From an uncultured Bacteroidales bacterium (GTDB lineage Bacteria > Bacteroidota > Bacteroidia > Bacteroidales > P3), in the NCBI GenBank assembly GCA_944320415.1, contig CALUHJ010000009.1, positions 1 to 50,791 of the forward strand: 50,791 nucleotides of DNA, in the 5' to 3' direction. The position numbers were made by a program, and so were the translations under genes. The notes below the pieces were generated by a model. The model was given only the letters and a program-made list of their open reading frames with translations. It had not been told where the DNA came from and made no database searches. Of this stretch, positions 1-8,765 are shown in pieces. Within the stretch, counting starts at the first letter, position 1; each line of letters begins with the position of its first letter.

Positions 1-1
1 A

Positions 2-1120
2 TACAAGATAACAAGCGGAACGACACCTCCCGTATCTACATTGCTGGCTGACGGAGAAGTGTTGACAAAACCTGCCGGCATGTCCGAAAGGCTTTTCGAG
101 GTCATCAGCCACTGCATGCAGGTCAAAAGACGCGACCGCCCACAGTCCGTTGACGAGTTCCTCGCCCTTCTGGACCGCAAACCCAAAACGGACAAGACAC
201 AACAAACTCGGCAGACACAGGAACAAACACAACAAACTCGCACCCAAAGCACCTGGGAGCAGACACGCCCCGCAAGCCCAATGCCGCAAAAAAAGAAAAG
301 GAACGTCCCCGCAATAGTTGTCTTCAGCATACTCGGAGCAGTTCTTATGGGATTTCTTGGATTTTATTTATACGAACAATACAGCAACAACCAATACAAC
401 GACCTGTATTCATCCGAGGTATCAAACGGATTCACCAAGGACGTAGAGACAATAATTGTAAACGGAGTATCATTCAATATGGTAAAGGTTGAGGGCGGTA
501 CATTTCAAATGGGTAGCAACAACGGCGACGGTGACGAACAGCCCGTCCACAGCGTGACCCTTTCGGACTATTATATAGGAAAGACCGAGGTGACCCAGGA
601 ACTGTGGGAGGCCGTCATGGGCAGCAACCCGTCCAAGTTCAAGGGTGGTAGACGGCCTGTGGAGAATGTAAACTGGCAGGACTGCCATGAGTTCATAAGG
701 CAACTCAATTCCCTTACCGGCAAACACTTCCGTCTTCCGACCGAGGCCGAGTGGGAGTATGCGGCAAGAGGCGGAAATATAAGCGAGGGTTACACATACA
801 GCGGAGGGGACAGCATTGACGCGGTGGGCAGGTACTACGGTAACAGCAGCAACGGGACACATAACGTTGCGACAAAGCGTCCGAACGAGCTTGGCATATA
901 CGACATGAGCGGAAACGTTGGGGAGTGGTGCTACGACTGGTATGGTAACTACATCAGCGAAAGTCAGACCAACCCTAAAGGCCAGAGTTCCGGTTCTTGG
1001 CGGGTCTATCGCGGTGGCGGTTGGAACTTCGATTCTACCAGCTGCCAGGTGTTCAGCCGTAATCTTGACACCCCGTCCTACCGCGTCTGCAATCGTGGCT
1101 TCCGCCTTGCCTGTCAATGA
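2..1120 (+). CDS. Ser/Thr protein kinase C-terminal end fused to an FGE/SUMF1-like domain (5' truncated by window edge)
   Basis: The frame is open from base 2, so only the last 372 residues are visible. The first ~60 resemble the end of a bacterial Hanks-type kinase (RRDRPQSVDEFLALL near residues 43-57). A Gln/Thr-rich linker follows, then one membrane helix (about residues 102-124), then a formylglycine-generating-enzyme-like domain starting near residue 155 with typical GGTFQMGS, EVTQELWEAVMG and RLPTEAEWEYAARGG blocks and a GFRLA ending. This is a membrane kinase with an extracytoplasmic FGE-like domain. In true FGE two active-site cysteines lie in the last ~30 residues; here only the second position looks like Cys (TSC) and the first aligns with Phe, so I infer a sensing or binding role and not sulfatase activation. 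The gene looks more GC-rich than the rest of the window. It converges on ppdK. Confidence 0.85.
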   Translation, partial: YKITSGTTPPVSTLLADGEVLTKPAGMSERLFEVISHCMQVKRRDRPQSVDEFLALLDRKPKTDKTQQTRQTQEQTQQTRTQSTWEQTRPASPMPQKKKRNVPAIVVFSILGAVLMGFLGFYLYEQYSNNQYNDLYSSEVSNGFTKDVETIIVNGVSFNMVKVEGGTFQMGSNNGDGDEQPVHSVTLSDYYIGKTEVTQELWEAVMGSNPSKFKGGRRPVENVNWQDCHEFIRQLNSLTGKHFRLPTEAEWEYAARGGNISEGYTYSGGDSIDAVGRYYGNSSNGTHNVATKRPNELGIYDMSGNVGEWCYDWYGNYISESQTNPKGQSSGSWRVYRGGGWNFDSTSCQVFSRNLDTPSYRVCNRGFRLACQ

Positions 1121-1174
1121 TAGCGGCAAGGTGACAAGAAACAGGAGCAAAACTGCACAAATCGGGAGCGGCAG

Positions 1175-1205
1175 AAAAAAAAGCGGGCGCCCCAAGGGCA
1201 CCCGC
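1175..1205 (-). terminator. Rho-independent terminator of ppdK
   Basis: A 10-bp stem (1183-1192 with 1196-1205) closes a 3-nt loop. In minus-strand RNA it is followed by eight U residues (A-tract 1175-1182). The single C/A mismatch on the plus strand becomes a G-U pair in minus-strand RNA, so the hairpin works best for ppdK, which ends at 1238. Confidence 0.85.
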
Positions 1206-1237
1206 CATCATGAATAAAACAACAAATCGGTCCGTCA

Positions 1238-3946
1238 TCATTCCACAACGGCAGCTTGAGCCGCAGCCAATCTTGCAACAGGCACACGGAATGGAGAACA
1301 TGACACGTAGTTCATTCCTGTCTTGTAGAAGAATTCCACAGACGCAGGGTCTCCACCGTGTTCACCGCAAACTCCTACCTTCAAATTGGACTTGGTGGAA
1401 CGTCCCTTTTCAACTCCCATCCTCACCAATTGACCTACACCTTCCTGATCCAATGTCTGGAACGGATCGGCTGCAAGTATTTTGTGTTTCTGGTAATTGT
1501 CCAATATGGAGTTGACATCATCCCTTGAAAATCCAAAAGTCATCTGTGTCAAATCGTTCGTTCCAAACGAGAAGAAGTCTGCTATCGTAGCTATTTCGTC
1601 CGCAACAAGTGTTGCACGAGGTATCTCTATCATCGTTCCGTACAAATAGTTTATCTTGGCATTCATAGCCTTCTCCACCTGGGCATGAACCCTGTCGCAT
1701 ATATCCTTCTGATGTTTCAATTCCTTGGCCGTAACAGTCAAAGGAACCATTATCTCAAGACATGGATTGAAGCCTTCCTTCCTTAGCTCTGCTTCAGCCT
1801 CAAACAAGGCCTTGAACTGTGTCTCGGTAATCTCTGGATAGGTGATACCCAATCTTACTCCTCTTAATCCCATCATAGGGTTAACCTCTTCCAAATCTTC
1901 TATTCTTTTGTGCAATTCCTCAGTATTTATTTGCAATTCCTTGGCCAAAAGCGCAACATTCTCCTTGGTCTGAGGTACAAACTCATGCAATGGAGGGTCT
2001 ATCAAACGGAATGTAACAGGTTTTCCGTCCATAACCTTCATCGTTCCCTTCACCGCTGCCTTGATATGTCCTTCCAACTCTCCAAGCCATTTCTTTCTTT
2101 CCGCTTCGGAACCTGAAAGTATCATCTTTCTCAATATGGACAAAGGCAATTCGGAATTTTCGCCGTAGAACATGTGCTCTATTCTGAACAATCCTATTCC
2201 TTCCGCTCCGAATGCCAATGCCTGTGCAGCATCTTCAGGTGTATCGGCATTGGTCCTCACTCCCATCGTACGGTATTTGTCAACTATCTGCATGAATTTC
2301 TGGAATAAAGGATTCTCAGTCGCATTTATCATTTTGACCTTGGTGTCATAAACAAATCCCTTCGTTCCATTCAAACTCAATACATCGCCTTCTTTGTACG
2401 TTTTGCCGGCTATCTCGACAGTCTTGGATTTCTGGTCTATGTGCAAAGCCTCACAACCTACTATACAGCATTTGCCCCATCCTCTTGCAACCAAAGCCGC
2501 ATGCGAGGTCATACCTCCCTTGGCGGTCAATATGCCGGTAGCAGCCCTCATTCCTTCTACATCCTCCGGATTGGTTTCCTCTCTAACCAATATGCAAGCA
2601 GTACCCTCGGACTCAAGCTTCATAGCACCCTCATTAGTCATTGTTATTATTCCCACAGCTCCTCCGGGTCCTGCCGGCAATCCCTGTGCAATGACATTAT
2701 GGTGTTTTTCGTCCGAACTGTCCAAAATAGGGTGCAACAATTCATCCAATTGTGTAGGGCTCACTCTTCTTATCGCTTCTTTCTCGTCTATAAGACCTTC
2801 GTCCAACATCTCCATAGCCATGGTCATGGCAGCCACTCCGGTACGTTTTCCAACTCTACACTGAAGCATGTACAACTTGCCATCCTGTATGGTGAACTCT
2901 ATGTCCAACATGTCCTTGAAGTTATTCTCCAAAGTTGTCCTTATATCACAAAGCTCCTTGTATATCTCAGGCATGGCCTCCTGCATGGAATGCAAATGTC
3001 TGTTTTGTTCGTTCTTAGTATCTTCATTCAAAGGATTTGGCGTTCTTATTCCGGCTACAACATCCTCTCCCTGTGCATTCACAAGCCATTCACCGTAAAA
3101 CAGATTCTCTCCTGTTGCAGGATTACGCGTGAACGCCACTCCTGTTGCAGAGTTGTCTCCCATGTTTCCGAATACCATAGCCTGAACATTGACAGCAGTA
3201 CCCCAGTCATCAGGTATTCCTTCTATTTTTCTGTATGCTACAGCCTTCTTGCCGTTCCATGACTTGAATACTGCTTTTATTCCACCCATCAACTGTTCTC
3301 TCGCATCATCAGGAAATTCCACTCCTATATATTGTTTTACCGTCTTCTTAAATTCTTCAGACAAATACATCAGGTCTTCCGTAGTCAAGTCGGTATCACT
3401 CTTATATGATTTGGAACATTTGTACTCGTCAAGCATGTCATCCAATATACGACGTATTCCCACTCCGTTTGCAGGTTCAAGTCCCTCTGCCTTTTCCATT
3501 ACGACATCGGCGTACATCATTATCAAACGTCTGTATGAATCATATACAAACCTTGGATTGTTCGTTTTCTTTATCAATCCCGGTATTGTAGCAGAACAAA
3601 GTCCTATATTCAAAACAGTATCCATCATTCCCGGCATGGAACTTCTCGCTCCGGAACGACATGACAACAACAGACAGTTGTCCTTGTCACCATAGATCAT
3701 TCCCATAACCTGCTCAACCCTTTTTATACCTTCTTCCACCTGAGGCAACAAATCATCCGGCAACTGACAGCCGTTAGCATAATAATCCGTACAACATTCA
3801 GTCGTTATAGTCAACCCCGCAGGAACAGGAAGTCCCAAATGACACATCTCTGCCAAATTCGCGCCCTTTCCTCCTAACAAATTCTTCATCTCAGCCTTAC
3901 CTTCCGCAGTCTTTCCACCAAAGGTATAAACATACTTTTTCGTCAT
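1238..3946 (-). CDS. ppdK: Pyruvate, phosphate dikinase
   Basis: Interconverts pyruvate + ATP + Pi with PEP + AMP + PPi in the cytoplasm, linking glycolysis and gluconeogenesis in many anaerobes. The 902-aa length matches the family (about 870-910). The N-terminal nucleotide-binding region has the NLLGGKGANLAEM block. The phosphohistidine domain carries GGMTSHAALVARG with catalytic His482. The C-terminal TIM barrel carries FGTNDLTQM and GVCGEHGGDP with catalytic Cys860. All expected catalytic residues are present. The ATG start directly precedes the conserved KYVYTFGG opening. It is monocistronic, with its own -7 box 80 bp upstream and a strong terminator. Confidence 0.97.
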   Translation of the reverse strand: MTKKYVYTFGGKTAEGKAEMKNLLGGKGANLAEMCHLGLPVPAGLTITTECCTDYYANGCQLPDDLLPQVEEGIKRVEQVMGMIYGDKDNCLLLSCRSGARSSMPGMMDTVLNIGLCSATIPGLIKKTNNPRFVYDSYRRLIMMYADVVMEKAEGLEPANGVGIRRILDDMLDEYKCSKSYKSDTDLTTEDLMYLSEEFKKTVKQYIGVEFPDDAREQLMGGIKAVFKSWNGKKAVAYRKIEGIPDDWGTAVNVQAMVFGNMGDNSATGVAFTRNPATGENLFYGEWLVNAQGEDVVAGIRTPNPLNEDTKNEQNRHLHSMQEAMPEIYKELCDIRTTLENNFKDMLDIEFTIQDGKLYMLQCRVGKRTGVAAMTMAMEMLDEGLIDEKEAIRRVSPTQLDELLHPILDSSDEKHHNVIAQGLPAGPGGAVGIITMTNEGAMKLESEGTACILVREETNPEDVEGMRAATGILTAKGGMTSHAALVARGWGKCCIVGCEALHIDQKSKTVEIAGKTYKEGDVLSLNGTKGFVYDTKVKMINATENPLFQKFMQIVDKYRTMGVRTNADTPEDAAQALAFGAEGIGLFRIEHMFYGENSELPLSILRKMILSGSEAERKKWLGELEGHIKAAVKGTMKVMDGKPVTFRLIDPPLHEFVPQTKENVALLAKELQINTEELHKRIEDLEEVNPMMGLRGVRLGITYPEITETQFKALFEAEAELRKEGFNPCLEIMVPLTVTAKELKHQKDICDRVHAQVEKAMNAKINYLYGTMIEIPRATLVADEIATIADFFSFGTNDLTQMTFGFSRDDVNSILDNYQKHKILAADPFQTLDQEGVGQLVRMGVEKGRSTKSNLKVGVCGEHGGDPASVEFFYKTGMNYVSCSPFRVPVARLAAAQAAVVE

Positions 3947-4025
3947 CGTATCAACAAAATTAAAATCAATGTATTTATTAATATTACTTATATATCCCTA
4001 TCCACAATCAATTAAAAAACAGTTT

Positions 4026-4034
4026 GCAAAGTTA
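4026..4034 (-). promoter_or_regulatory. -7 promoter box of ppdK
   Basis: Minus-strand TAACTTTGC matches the Bacteroidetes housekeeping -7 consensus TAnnTTTGC exactly. It lies about 80 bp upstream of the ppdK ATG. No clear -33 TTG box is seen at the usual spacing. Confidence 0.65.
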
Positions 4035-4117
4035 CAAAATTATCCTTTCGTATTTTTGCTTTAAAAGTTCATTTTTTGCAACACGGAAACATTCATATCA
4101 TTACAACCTCTTTTAAG

Positions 4118-5665
4118 CTATCGTTTTTTCAATATACCAAATGCTTTTCTGTCTGTCGAAGGAACATACTCCAATGCCCCTATACACGGAGGATCGTTTC
4201 TGTACACGCCATTTATATCATAAGGAACCGTATAACTCCACACACCATCCCCCCTGCCTATGGCCGGTGACGAACTCTGCAAACACACATTACCATTGGC
4301 AACATCAACAAACAAAGGGGATTTGTTGAAAATACAGTTTGTGAAAATGGAAGAATAATCCTGCCACTTAGCATATTTCAAAAGACAATTGCCGAAATAT
4401 ATGTTAGCAACGTTCCCATTGAGTAAATCAAGCTCCATTTCATCCTCGCTCAATGAACCGTAAACAATACAATTATGAAAGTTAGCTCTTTCTATTTCAC
4501 GATATTGAACAGCATCATACACATCAACATAATAGTCATTGAGAAGCAAACAGGCATCGGTACGGGTAGAATAGCTCCAATAGTTTGCAAACGTACAATG
4601 AATGAACTCATAACTTCCTCCCATGGTAAGGGCCACAGCATGACTGCCACAATTCTGCACAATCACATTCTTACCTTCCACTTTGGCACCTCGTGCATAC
4701 AATCCAATATTCGAACAATTTTCGATTCTAGTATTGCTTATCGTCAAAGTTGGAGAACTGTTCACGCAAGTATCCACTATCAACCCTATTATATTGTTTT
4801 TTATGACAACATTATCCAGTACATTATCCTTACTGCCCGCCATAAAACGTATACAATTCCATTGAGAGGGAACATTATAATAATAGTCGTCAAGCCTCAT
4901 TCCCTGAAACACTACAGGAGCCTCACGGTCTGCCTCTGCCTTCAATGTTGCAGCATTATATACCCAAAACTCCGAATTCTTGTCGAAATGCAACCTTGCA
5001 TTACTGCCAAGATTAAGCGTATATGCGGAATCCACTGCACAAACTCCTAATATGACATGTGGTTTGTCTGTTTTCCAATAAATCTGATTACCCTCTACTT
5101 CAATACCTCTATCTTCGCAGTTCTGATGGGCAAGAGAATACCTTATAGTATCATAGCGATTTGTCTGCGTATTAAAAGACAAAAGAAAATGATCGGGTTT
5201 GTGAAAATAGGCATCCTGTCCATAAGCCTCCAATCTTACATATTGTGCCTTGTCATTGAAAAGAAACGCTATCGAATCATAGATCAAAAGAGGATTACTG
5301 GCATTGTTTGGATTTATTTCCGTCCTCACAAATATAAACATGCTGTCTTTGGCGGCTATCTCAACATCCTTCACTACCAAATCCGTACTACCGTCCACAT
5401 TTAGACGATAATAACTGTTCGCACCATTAACCAAGCATATACGATCAATCTTTACCGGTTCATCTTCAGTATTGTAAACCATAAGTTTTTTTGTGACCGA
5501 CCCCACCGTAGTAAAGACAGTATCAAATGTTATAGTATCGGAGCTGAACTTCAGCCTTACATAGTCTCCATGAGCAAATTCGTCTTCTCTTACGCAACTA
5601 CTGAGGACAACAGTAGAAAACAACAAAACAACGACAAAGAGGAAGAATTTTTCTGATTTGCTCAT
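4118..5665 (-). CDS. Lipoprotein with right-handed parallel beta-helix
   Basis: A 515-aa predicted lipoprotein. A hydrophobic signal ends in LSSC (Cys23 lipidation), followed by acidic residues, which favours outer-membrane export. An N-terminal beta domain (FDTVFTTVGS block) precedes a region of short repeated strands with Asn/Ile ladders (roughly residues 220-420), typical of right-handed beta-helix proteins. The family is common in gut Bacteroidota; the ligand or substrate is unknown, and I see no polysaccharide-lyase catalytic signature. It starts 20 bp after the DUF362 gene's stop and probably shares that gene's transcript. Confidence 0.8.
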   Translation of the reverse strand: MSKSEKFFLFVVVLLFSTVVLSSCVREDEFAHGDYVRLKFSSDTITFDTVFTTVGSVTKKLMVYNTEDEPVKIDRICLVNGANSYYRLNVDGSTDLVVKDVEIAAKDSMFIFVRTEINPNNASNPLLIYDSIAFLFNDKAQYVRLEAYGQDAYFHKPDHFLLSFNTQTNRYDTIRYSLAHQNCEDRGIEVEGNQIYWKTDKPHVILGVCAVDSAYTLNLGSNARLHFDKNSEFWVYNAATLKAEADREAPVVFQGMRLDDYYYNVPSQWNCIRFMAGSKDNVLDNVVIKNNIIGLIVDTCVNSSPTLTISNTRIENCSNIGLYARGAKVEGKNVIVQNCGSHAVALTMGGSYEFIHCTFANYWSYSTRTDACLLLNDYYVDVYDAVQYREIERANFHNCIVYGSLSEDEMELDLLNGNVANIYFGNCLLKYAKWQDYSSIFTNCIFNKSPLFVDVANGNVCLQSSSPAIGRGDGVWSYTVPYDINGVYRNDPPCIGALEYVPSTDRKAFGILKKR

Positions 5666-5685
5666 CTGTCAATATTTATAAGCTG

Positions 5686-6798
5686 TTATTTTATCTCTAT
5701 TAGAACGTACTTCTTGTTACCCATTCCCAATTTGGAGGCATAATCAATCTGTGGCAGACCGCTCTTTCCGCTTTCCTTCAAAAACGGATCTTCACATTTG
5801 TGTCCTTCTGCTACAAGATCGAACGAAGCTTGTTCTATAGCAACTATATCTTTGGATGCGACCATTCCTATATCCTCGGTAAAAGGCTTTGGTGCGTTGG
5901 ACGAACAGTCACACACGGCCGATATATTGGCTAATACGTTTATGAACACCATAGGTTTCTTGCTCCAACCCACATAGGCGTATTCAACCAATCGTTCAAG
6001 GAACGTATCTCCTTCAAGACTTACCTTCTTTGGTGAAAAAAGCCTTAACGGGCACTCTGCAGTACATTTAGCACAACCTATGCATTTTGTAGTATCTATA
6101 TGTATTCCTCCTTCCAAACTCAAAGCCTCGGCAGGACAGTTATTTACACAATTTCCGCATGCCACACATTTTTCAGGATTATTTATCTGCGGAAAATCAG
6201 CTGCATGCTGCGCCATTTTTCCTCCCGGAGAAGCAAATCCCATGGCCATATTTTTTATTGCTCCGCCAAATCCGGCCGAACCATGTCCTTTAAAATGAGA
6301 GTAAATTATATAATTATCATAATCCATAAAGTGCTTTCCATACTTTACTTTCTTGAAATGTTTAAGACCCATACCGTCTGTCGGTATATCTATCTCACCA
6401 TCACTATCCAATATATCAATTGGTGCGAATGTAAAGCCATGTTCCTTCGCCAACTTAATATGAGAATCTGTAAAACGTCTCTTTCCTACATACAGCACAT
6501 TTGTTTCAACCCACGTTGCCTTCATTTTCTGCATTAGAGGTCGAGTCAGTTCCGGATCAAGATAGTTCTTATTGCCGTCTTCCCCAAAATGCAACTTCAC
6601 CGCTGTCTTGCCCTTGAAATCAACATCCAAGGTCTCATAAAGTTTCAAAACATTCTCAGGTGTTATTTCCCTGATAAAATAAACAACAGATACATCTTTT
6701 TGACCATTGTAATCCTTTTCGTCTATTCTCTGGGCAGAAGCGACAAAAGAGAAAAACAAAAAGCAAAACAGAACCGTCATCGTTTTTTTCATATTCAT
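5686..6798 (-). CDS. Secreted DUF362-type protein with two 4Fe-4S clusters
   Basis: The likely start is the ATG at 6798 (370 aa), because MNMKKTMTVLFCFLFFSFVASAQ forms a signal peptide there; an upstream start at 6849 would bury it. The N-terminal two thirds look like DUF362 (KLHFGEDGN, SHFKGHGSAGFGGAIKNMAMG). Two consecutive ferredoxin motifs follow, each CX2CX2CX3CP: CVACGNCVNNCP and CIGCAKCTAECP. DUF362 proteins are electron carriers or iron-sulfur proteins of unknown reaction, frequent in anaerobes. An export signal on a double-cluster ferredoxin is notable; the clusters would have to be made before or during export, or the signal acts as a membrane anchor. It leads the unit with the beta-helix lipoprotein. 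Confidence 0.82.
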   Translation of the reverse strand: MNMKKTMTVLFCFLFFSFVASAQRIDEKDYNGQKDVSVVYFIREITPENVLKLYETLDVDFKGKTAVKLHFGEDGNKNYLDPELTRPLMQKMKATWVETNVLYVGKRRFTDSHIKLAKEHGFTFAPIDILDSDGEIDIPTDGMGLKHFKKVKYGKHFMDYDNYIIYSHFKGHGSAGFGGAIKNMAMGFASPGGKMAQHAADFPQINNPEKCVACGNCVNNCPAEALSLEGGIHIDTTKCIGCAKCTAECPLRLFSPKKVSLEGDTFLERLVEYAYVGWSKKPMVFINVLANISAVCDCSSNAPKPFTEDIGMVASKDIVAIEQASFDLVAEGHKCEDPFLKESGKSGLPQIDYASKLGMGNKKYVLIEIK

Positions 6799-6930
6799 TA
6801 TTTCTTTGTATTTAACAACATCGTAAAAATCAAACGCGAAAGTAGACAAATAATCTTAGAAATTCGAGATTTATACTCATAAAAAATTACAAAATTCATC
6901 CATTCCCAGAATATATACCATATTATTTTC

Positions 6931-6939
6931 TATATTTGC
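6931..6939 (+). promoter_or_regulatory. -7 promoter box of the hydrogenase regulator-hydG operon
   Basis: TATATTTGC is an exact match to TAnnTTTGC. Transcription should start near 6946, which excludes the in-frame TTG at 6936 and an ATG at 6943 as starts and supports a start further downstream. Confidence 0.7.
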
Positions 6940-7034
6940 AACATGCTTCCAAAGAAGAACAAAGCAAAAAACTCTGTCCTTCAATGCAGGCTCATATCAT
7001 CAAAATTATATCTAATCCAAAAGTAAACGGACTG

Positions 7035-7295
7035 ATGGAAAAGAGAATAGGTACTATAAGCATAGTCATTCACGACAGAACCGTGGCGGGCAAAGTAAAC
7101 AGACTGATATCCGACTACGGCGATTTCATTTTGGCAAGACAAGGTCTGCCCCTTCAGTCCAAAGGATTAAACATAATAACTTTGATAGTGGAAACCACCA
7201 CGGATAAAATAAATGCCTTGACAGGTTCGCTTGGTCGCTTGGACTCTGTCGAGGTAAAAACAATAATGTCAAAATACAAGGAGGAACAAAAATGA
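7035..7295 (+). CDS. TM1266-type iron-only hydrogenase system regulator (ACT-like)
   Basis: An 86-aa protein from ATG 7035 with MEKRIGTISIVIHDR at the N-terminus and a GSLGRLDSVEVKTIMSK ending, the pattern of the small ACT-like TM1266 family found beside [FeFe]-hydrogenase maturation genes. An in-frame ATG at 6984 would add 17 residues not typical of the family. Its stop overlaps the hydG start (ATGA at 7292-7295), indicating translational coupling. The family is thought to tune hydrogenase maturation or expression; the ligand is not established. Confidence 0.82.
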   Translation: MEKRIGTISIVIHDRTVAGKVNRLISDYGDFILARQGLPLQSKGLNIITLIVETTTDKINALTGSLGRLDSVEVKTIMSKYKEEQK

Positions 7296-8698
7296 ATATC
7301 GAAGAAAGGAACAAGAACTTTATTGATAGAGATAAACTCTACGGATTGATAGATGGTAAAATCCCTACCGAAAACGAACTGGACAATATATTGAACAAAG
7401 CACTAAAACTCAAAGGTCTTAGCCTCGAAGAAGTGGCTGCATTGCTTAGAATAGAGGATGAGGCAATGATTCATAAAATAATGGAGTGTGCAAAGCAAGT
7501 AAAAGAAGCCATATATGGCAAAAGATTAGTATTGTTCGCTCCCATATACACAGGCAATGTATGCGTCAACAACTGTACATATTGTTCATTCAGAAAAGAT
7601 AACCGTTTGATAAAGCGTAAGATACTCACCATGCAGGAAATAGCCGACGAGACATCTGCTCTTTTAAAGCAGGGTCATAAAAGAGTATTGCTTATATGCG
7701 GGGAAAACAACAAAAACGGAACAGACTATATGGTCGAGGCGATAAGGACTACTTACGGAGTAAGAGAACGTGGTGGCAAGGACTACATAAGACGTATAAA
7801 CATTGAACTCGCCCCTATGGAAGTTGAGGATTTTGCCCGTCTGAAAGCCGAAAAGATAGGTACCTATGTATGCTTCCAGGAAACTTATGATCCTGTAAAA
7901 TACAAGGATTTCCATCCGGCAGGCACTCCTAAAGCCGACTATCTTTACCGTCTAAGCGTTATGGACAGGGCAATGGAGGGTGGAATAGACGACATAGGAA
8001 TAGGTGCTTTGCTCGGACTGATAGATTACCGATTCGAGGTATTGGCAATGATTGAACATGCAAATCATTTGGAACGCTGTTTCGGATGCGGACCTCATAC
8101 AGTGTCTGTTCCAAGAATGGAACCTGCAATAGGTGCTCCGGATGCAGAAAAGGTACCTGCCCCCGTAAGTGACGATGATTTCAAAAAACTGGTTGCAATA
8201 ATACGAATAGCCCTTCCTTATACAGGAATAATCCTTTCTACAAGAGAAAATGATATCATGCGTAATGAATTGATAAAGTATGGTGTAAGCCAGATATCGG
8301 CAGCAAGCAAGACCAACCCCGGTTCATACGCACATCAGGAAGAAGAAAGCGGCACTCAATTCTCTACAGGAGACCACAGATCCATGGAAGAAGTGATATC
8401 TTCACTGATAGATGCAGGTTACATACCTTCATTCTGTACAGGTTGCTACCGCAAGCACAGAGTGGGAGGCGACTTCATGGAGCTTGCAAAACCGGGACTT
8501 ATAAAGCAGTACTGTCTGCCAAATGCCATGTTCACCTTCAACGAATATCTTGAAGACTTCGCAAGCGAAGAAACGAAACGCAAAGGCAAGGAGCTGATAA
8601 AATCCATGTTCAATGAAGTTGACAAAAAAGATCTCTTGCCAAAAATAGAGGATAATCTAAGCAAAATAGATGCAGGCGAAAGAGATATATTCTTCTAA
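7292..8698 (+). CDS. hydG: [FeFe]-hydrogenase H-cluster radical SAM maturase HydG
   Basis: HydG cleaves tyrosine with S-adenosylmethionine to make the CO and CN ligands of the H-cluster. The 468-aa protein has the radical-SAM motif CVNNCTYC (Cys91, Cys95, Cys98) and the HydG-specific C-terminal auxiliary cluster motif CX2CX22C (CTGC to KQYC), which separates it from thiamine synthase ThiH. Tight overlap with the regulator gene makes a two-gene operon. Its partners HydE and HydF and the hydrogenase itself are not in this window. Confidence 0.97.
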   Translation: MNIEERNKNFIDRDKLYGLIDGKIPTENELDNILNKALKLKGLSLEEVAALLRIEDEAMIHKIMECAKQVKEAIYGKRLVLFAPIYTGNVCVNNCTYCSFRKDNRLIKRKILTMQEIADETSALLKQGHKRVLLICGENNKNGTDYMVEAIRTTYGVRERGGKDYIRRINIELAPMEVEDFARLKAEKIGTYVCFQETYDPVKYKDFHPAGTPKADYLYRLSVMDRAMEGGIDDIGIGALLGLIDYRFEVLAMIEHANHLERCFGCGPHTVSVPRMEPAIGAPDAEKVPAPVSDDDFKKLVAIIRIALPYTGIILSTRENDIMRNELIKYGVSQISAASKTNPGSYAHQEEESGTQFSTGDHRSMEEVISSLIDAGYIPSFCTGCYRKHRVGGDFMELAKPGLIKQYCLPNAMFTFNEYLEDFASEETKRKGKELIKSMFNEVDKKDLLPKIEDNLSKIDAGERDIFF

Positions 8699-8707
8699 AG
8701 AAACAAC

Positions 8708-8734
8708 AAAGGCGGACTTTCAAGGTCCGCCTTT
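8708..8734. terminator. Shared bidirectional terminator between hydG and the DUF2436 gene
   Basis: A perfect 10-bp stem (8708-8717 with 8725-8734) with a 7-nt loop lies between two convergent genes. Both flanks carry only short T-tracts, so it probably serves both transcripts. Confidence 0.7.
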
Positions 8735-8765
8735 ACATAAAAAAAACTATTTTCTCGTCCTATTT

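Noticed and set aside
470..1201. 243-codon minus-strand frame opposite the FGE-like domain
   Set aside because: It is a shadow of the FGE-like coding sequence on the other strand; the plus frame has clear family motifs.
4475..5404. Long plus-strand frames opposite the beta-helix lipoprotein
   Set aside because: They are antisense shadows of an intact lipoprotein gene, with no start context or domain.
6936..7034. N-terminal extension of the hydrogenase regulator from TTG 6936 or ATG 6984
   Set aside because: The TTG overlaps the promoter -7 box, and the extra residues are not part of the TM1266 family; ATG 7035 gives the family length.
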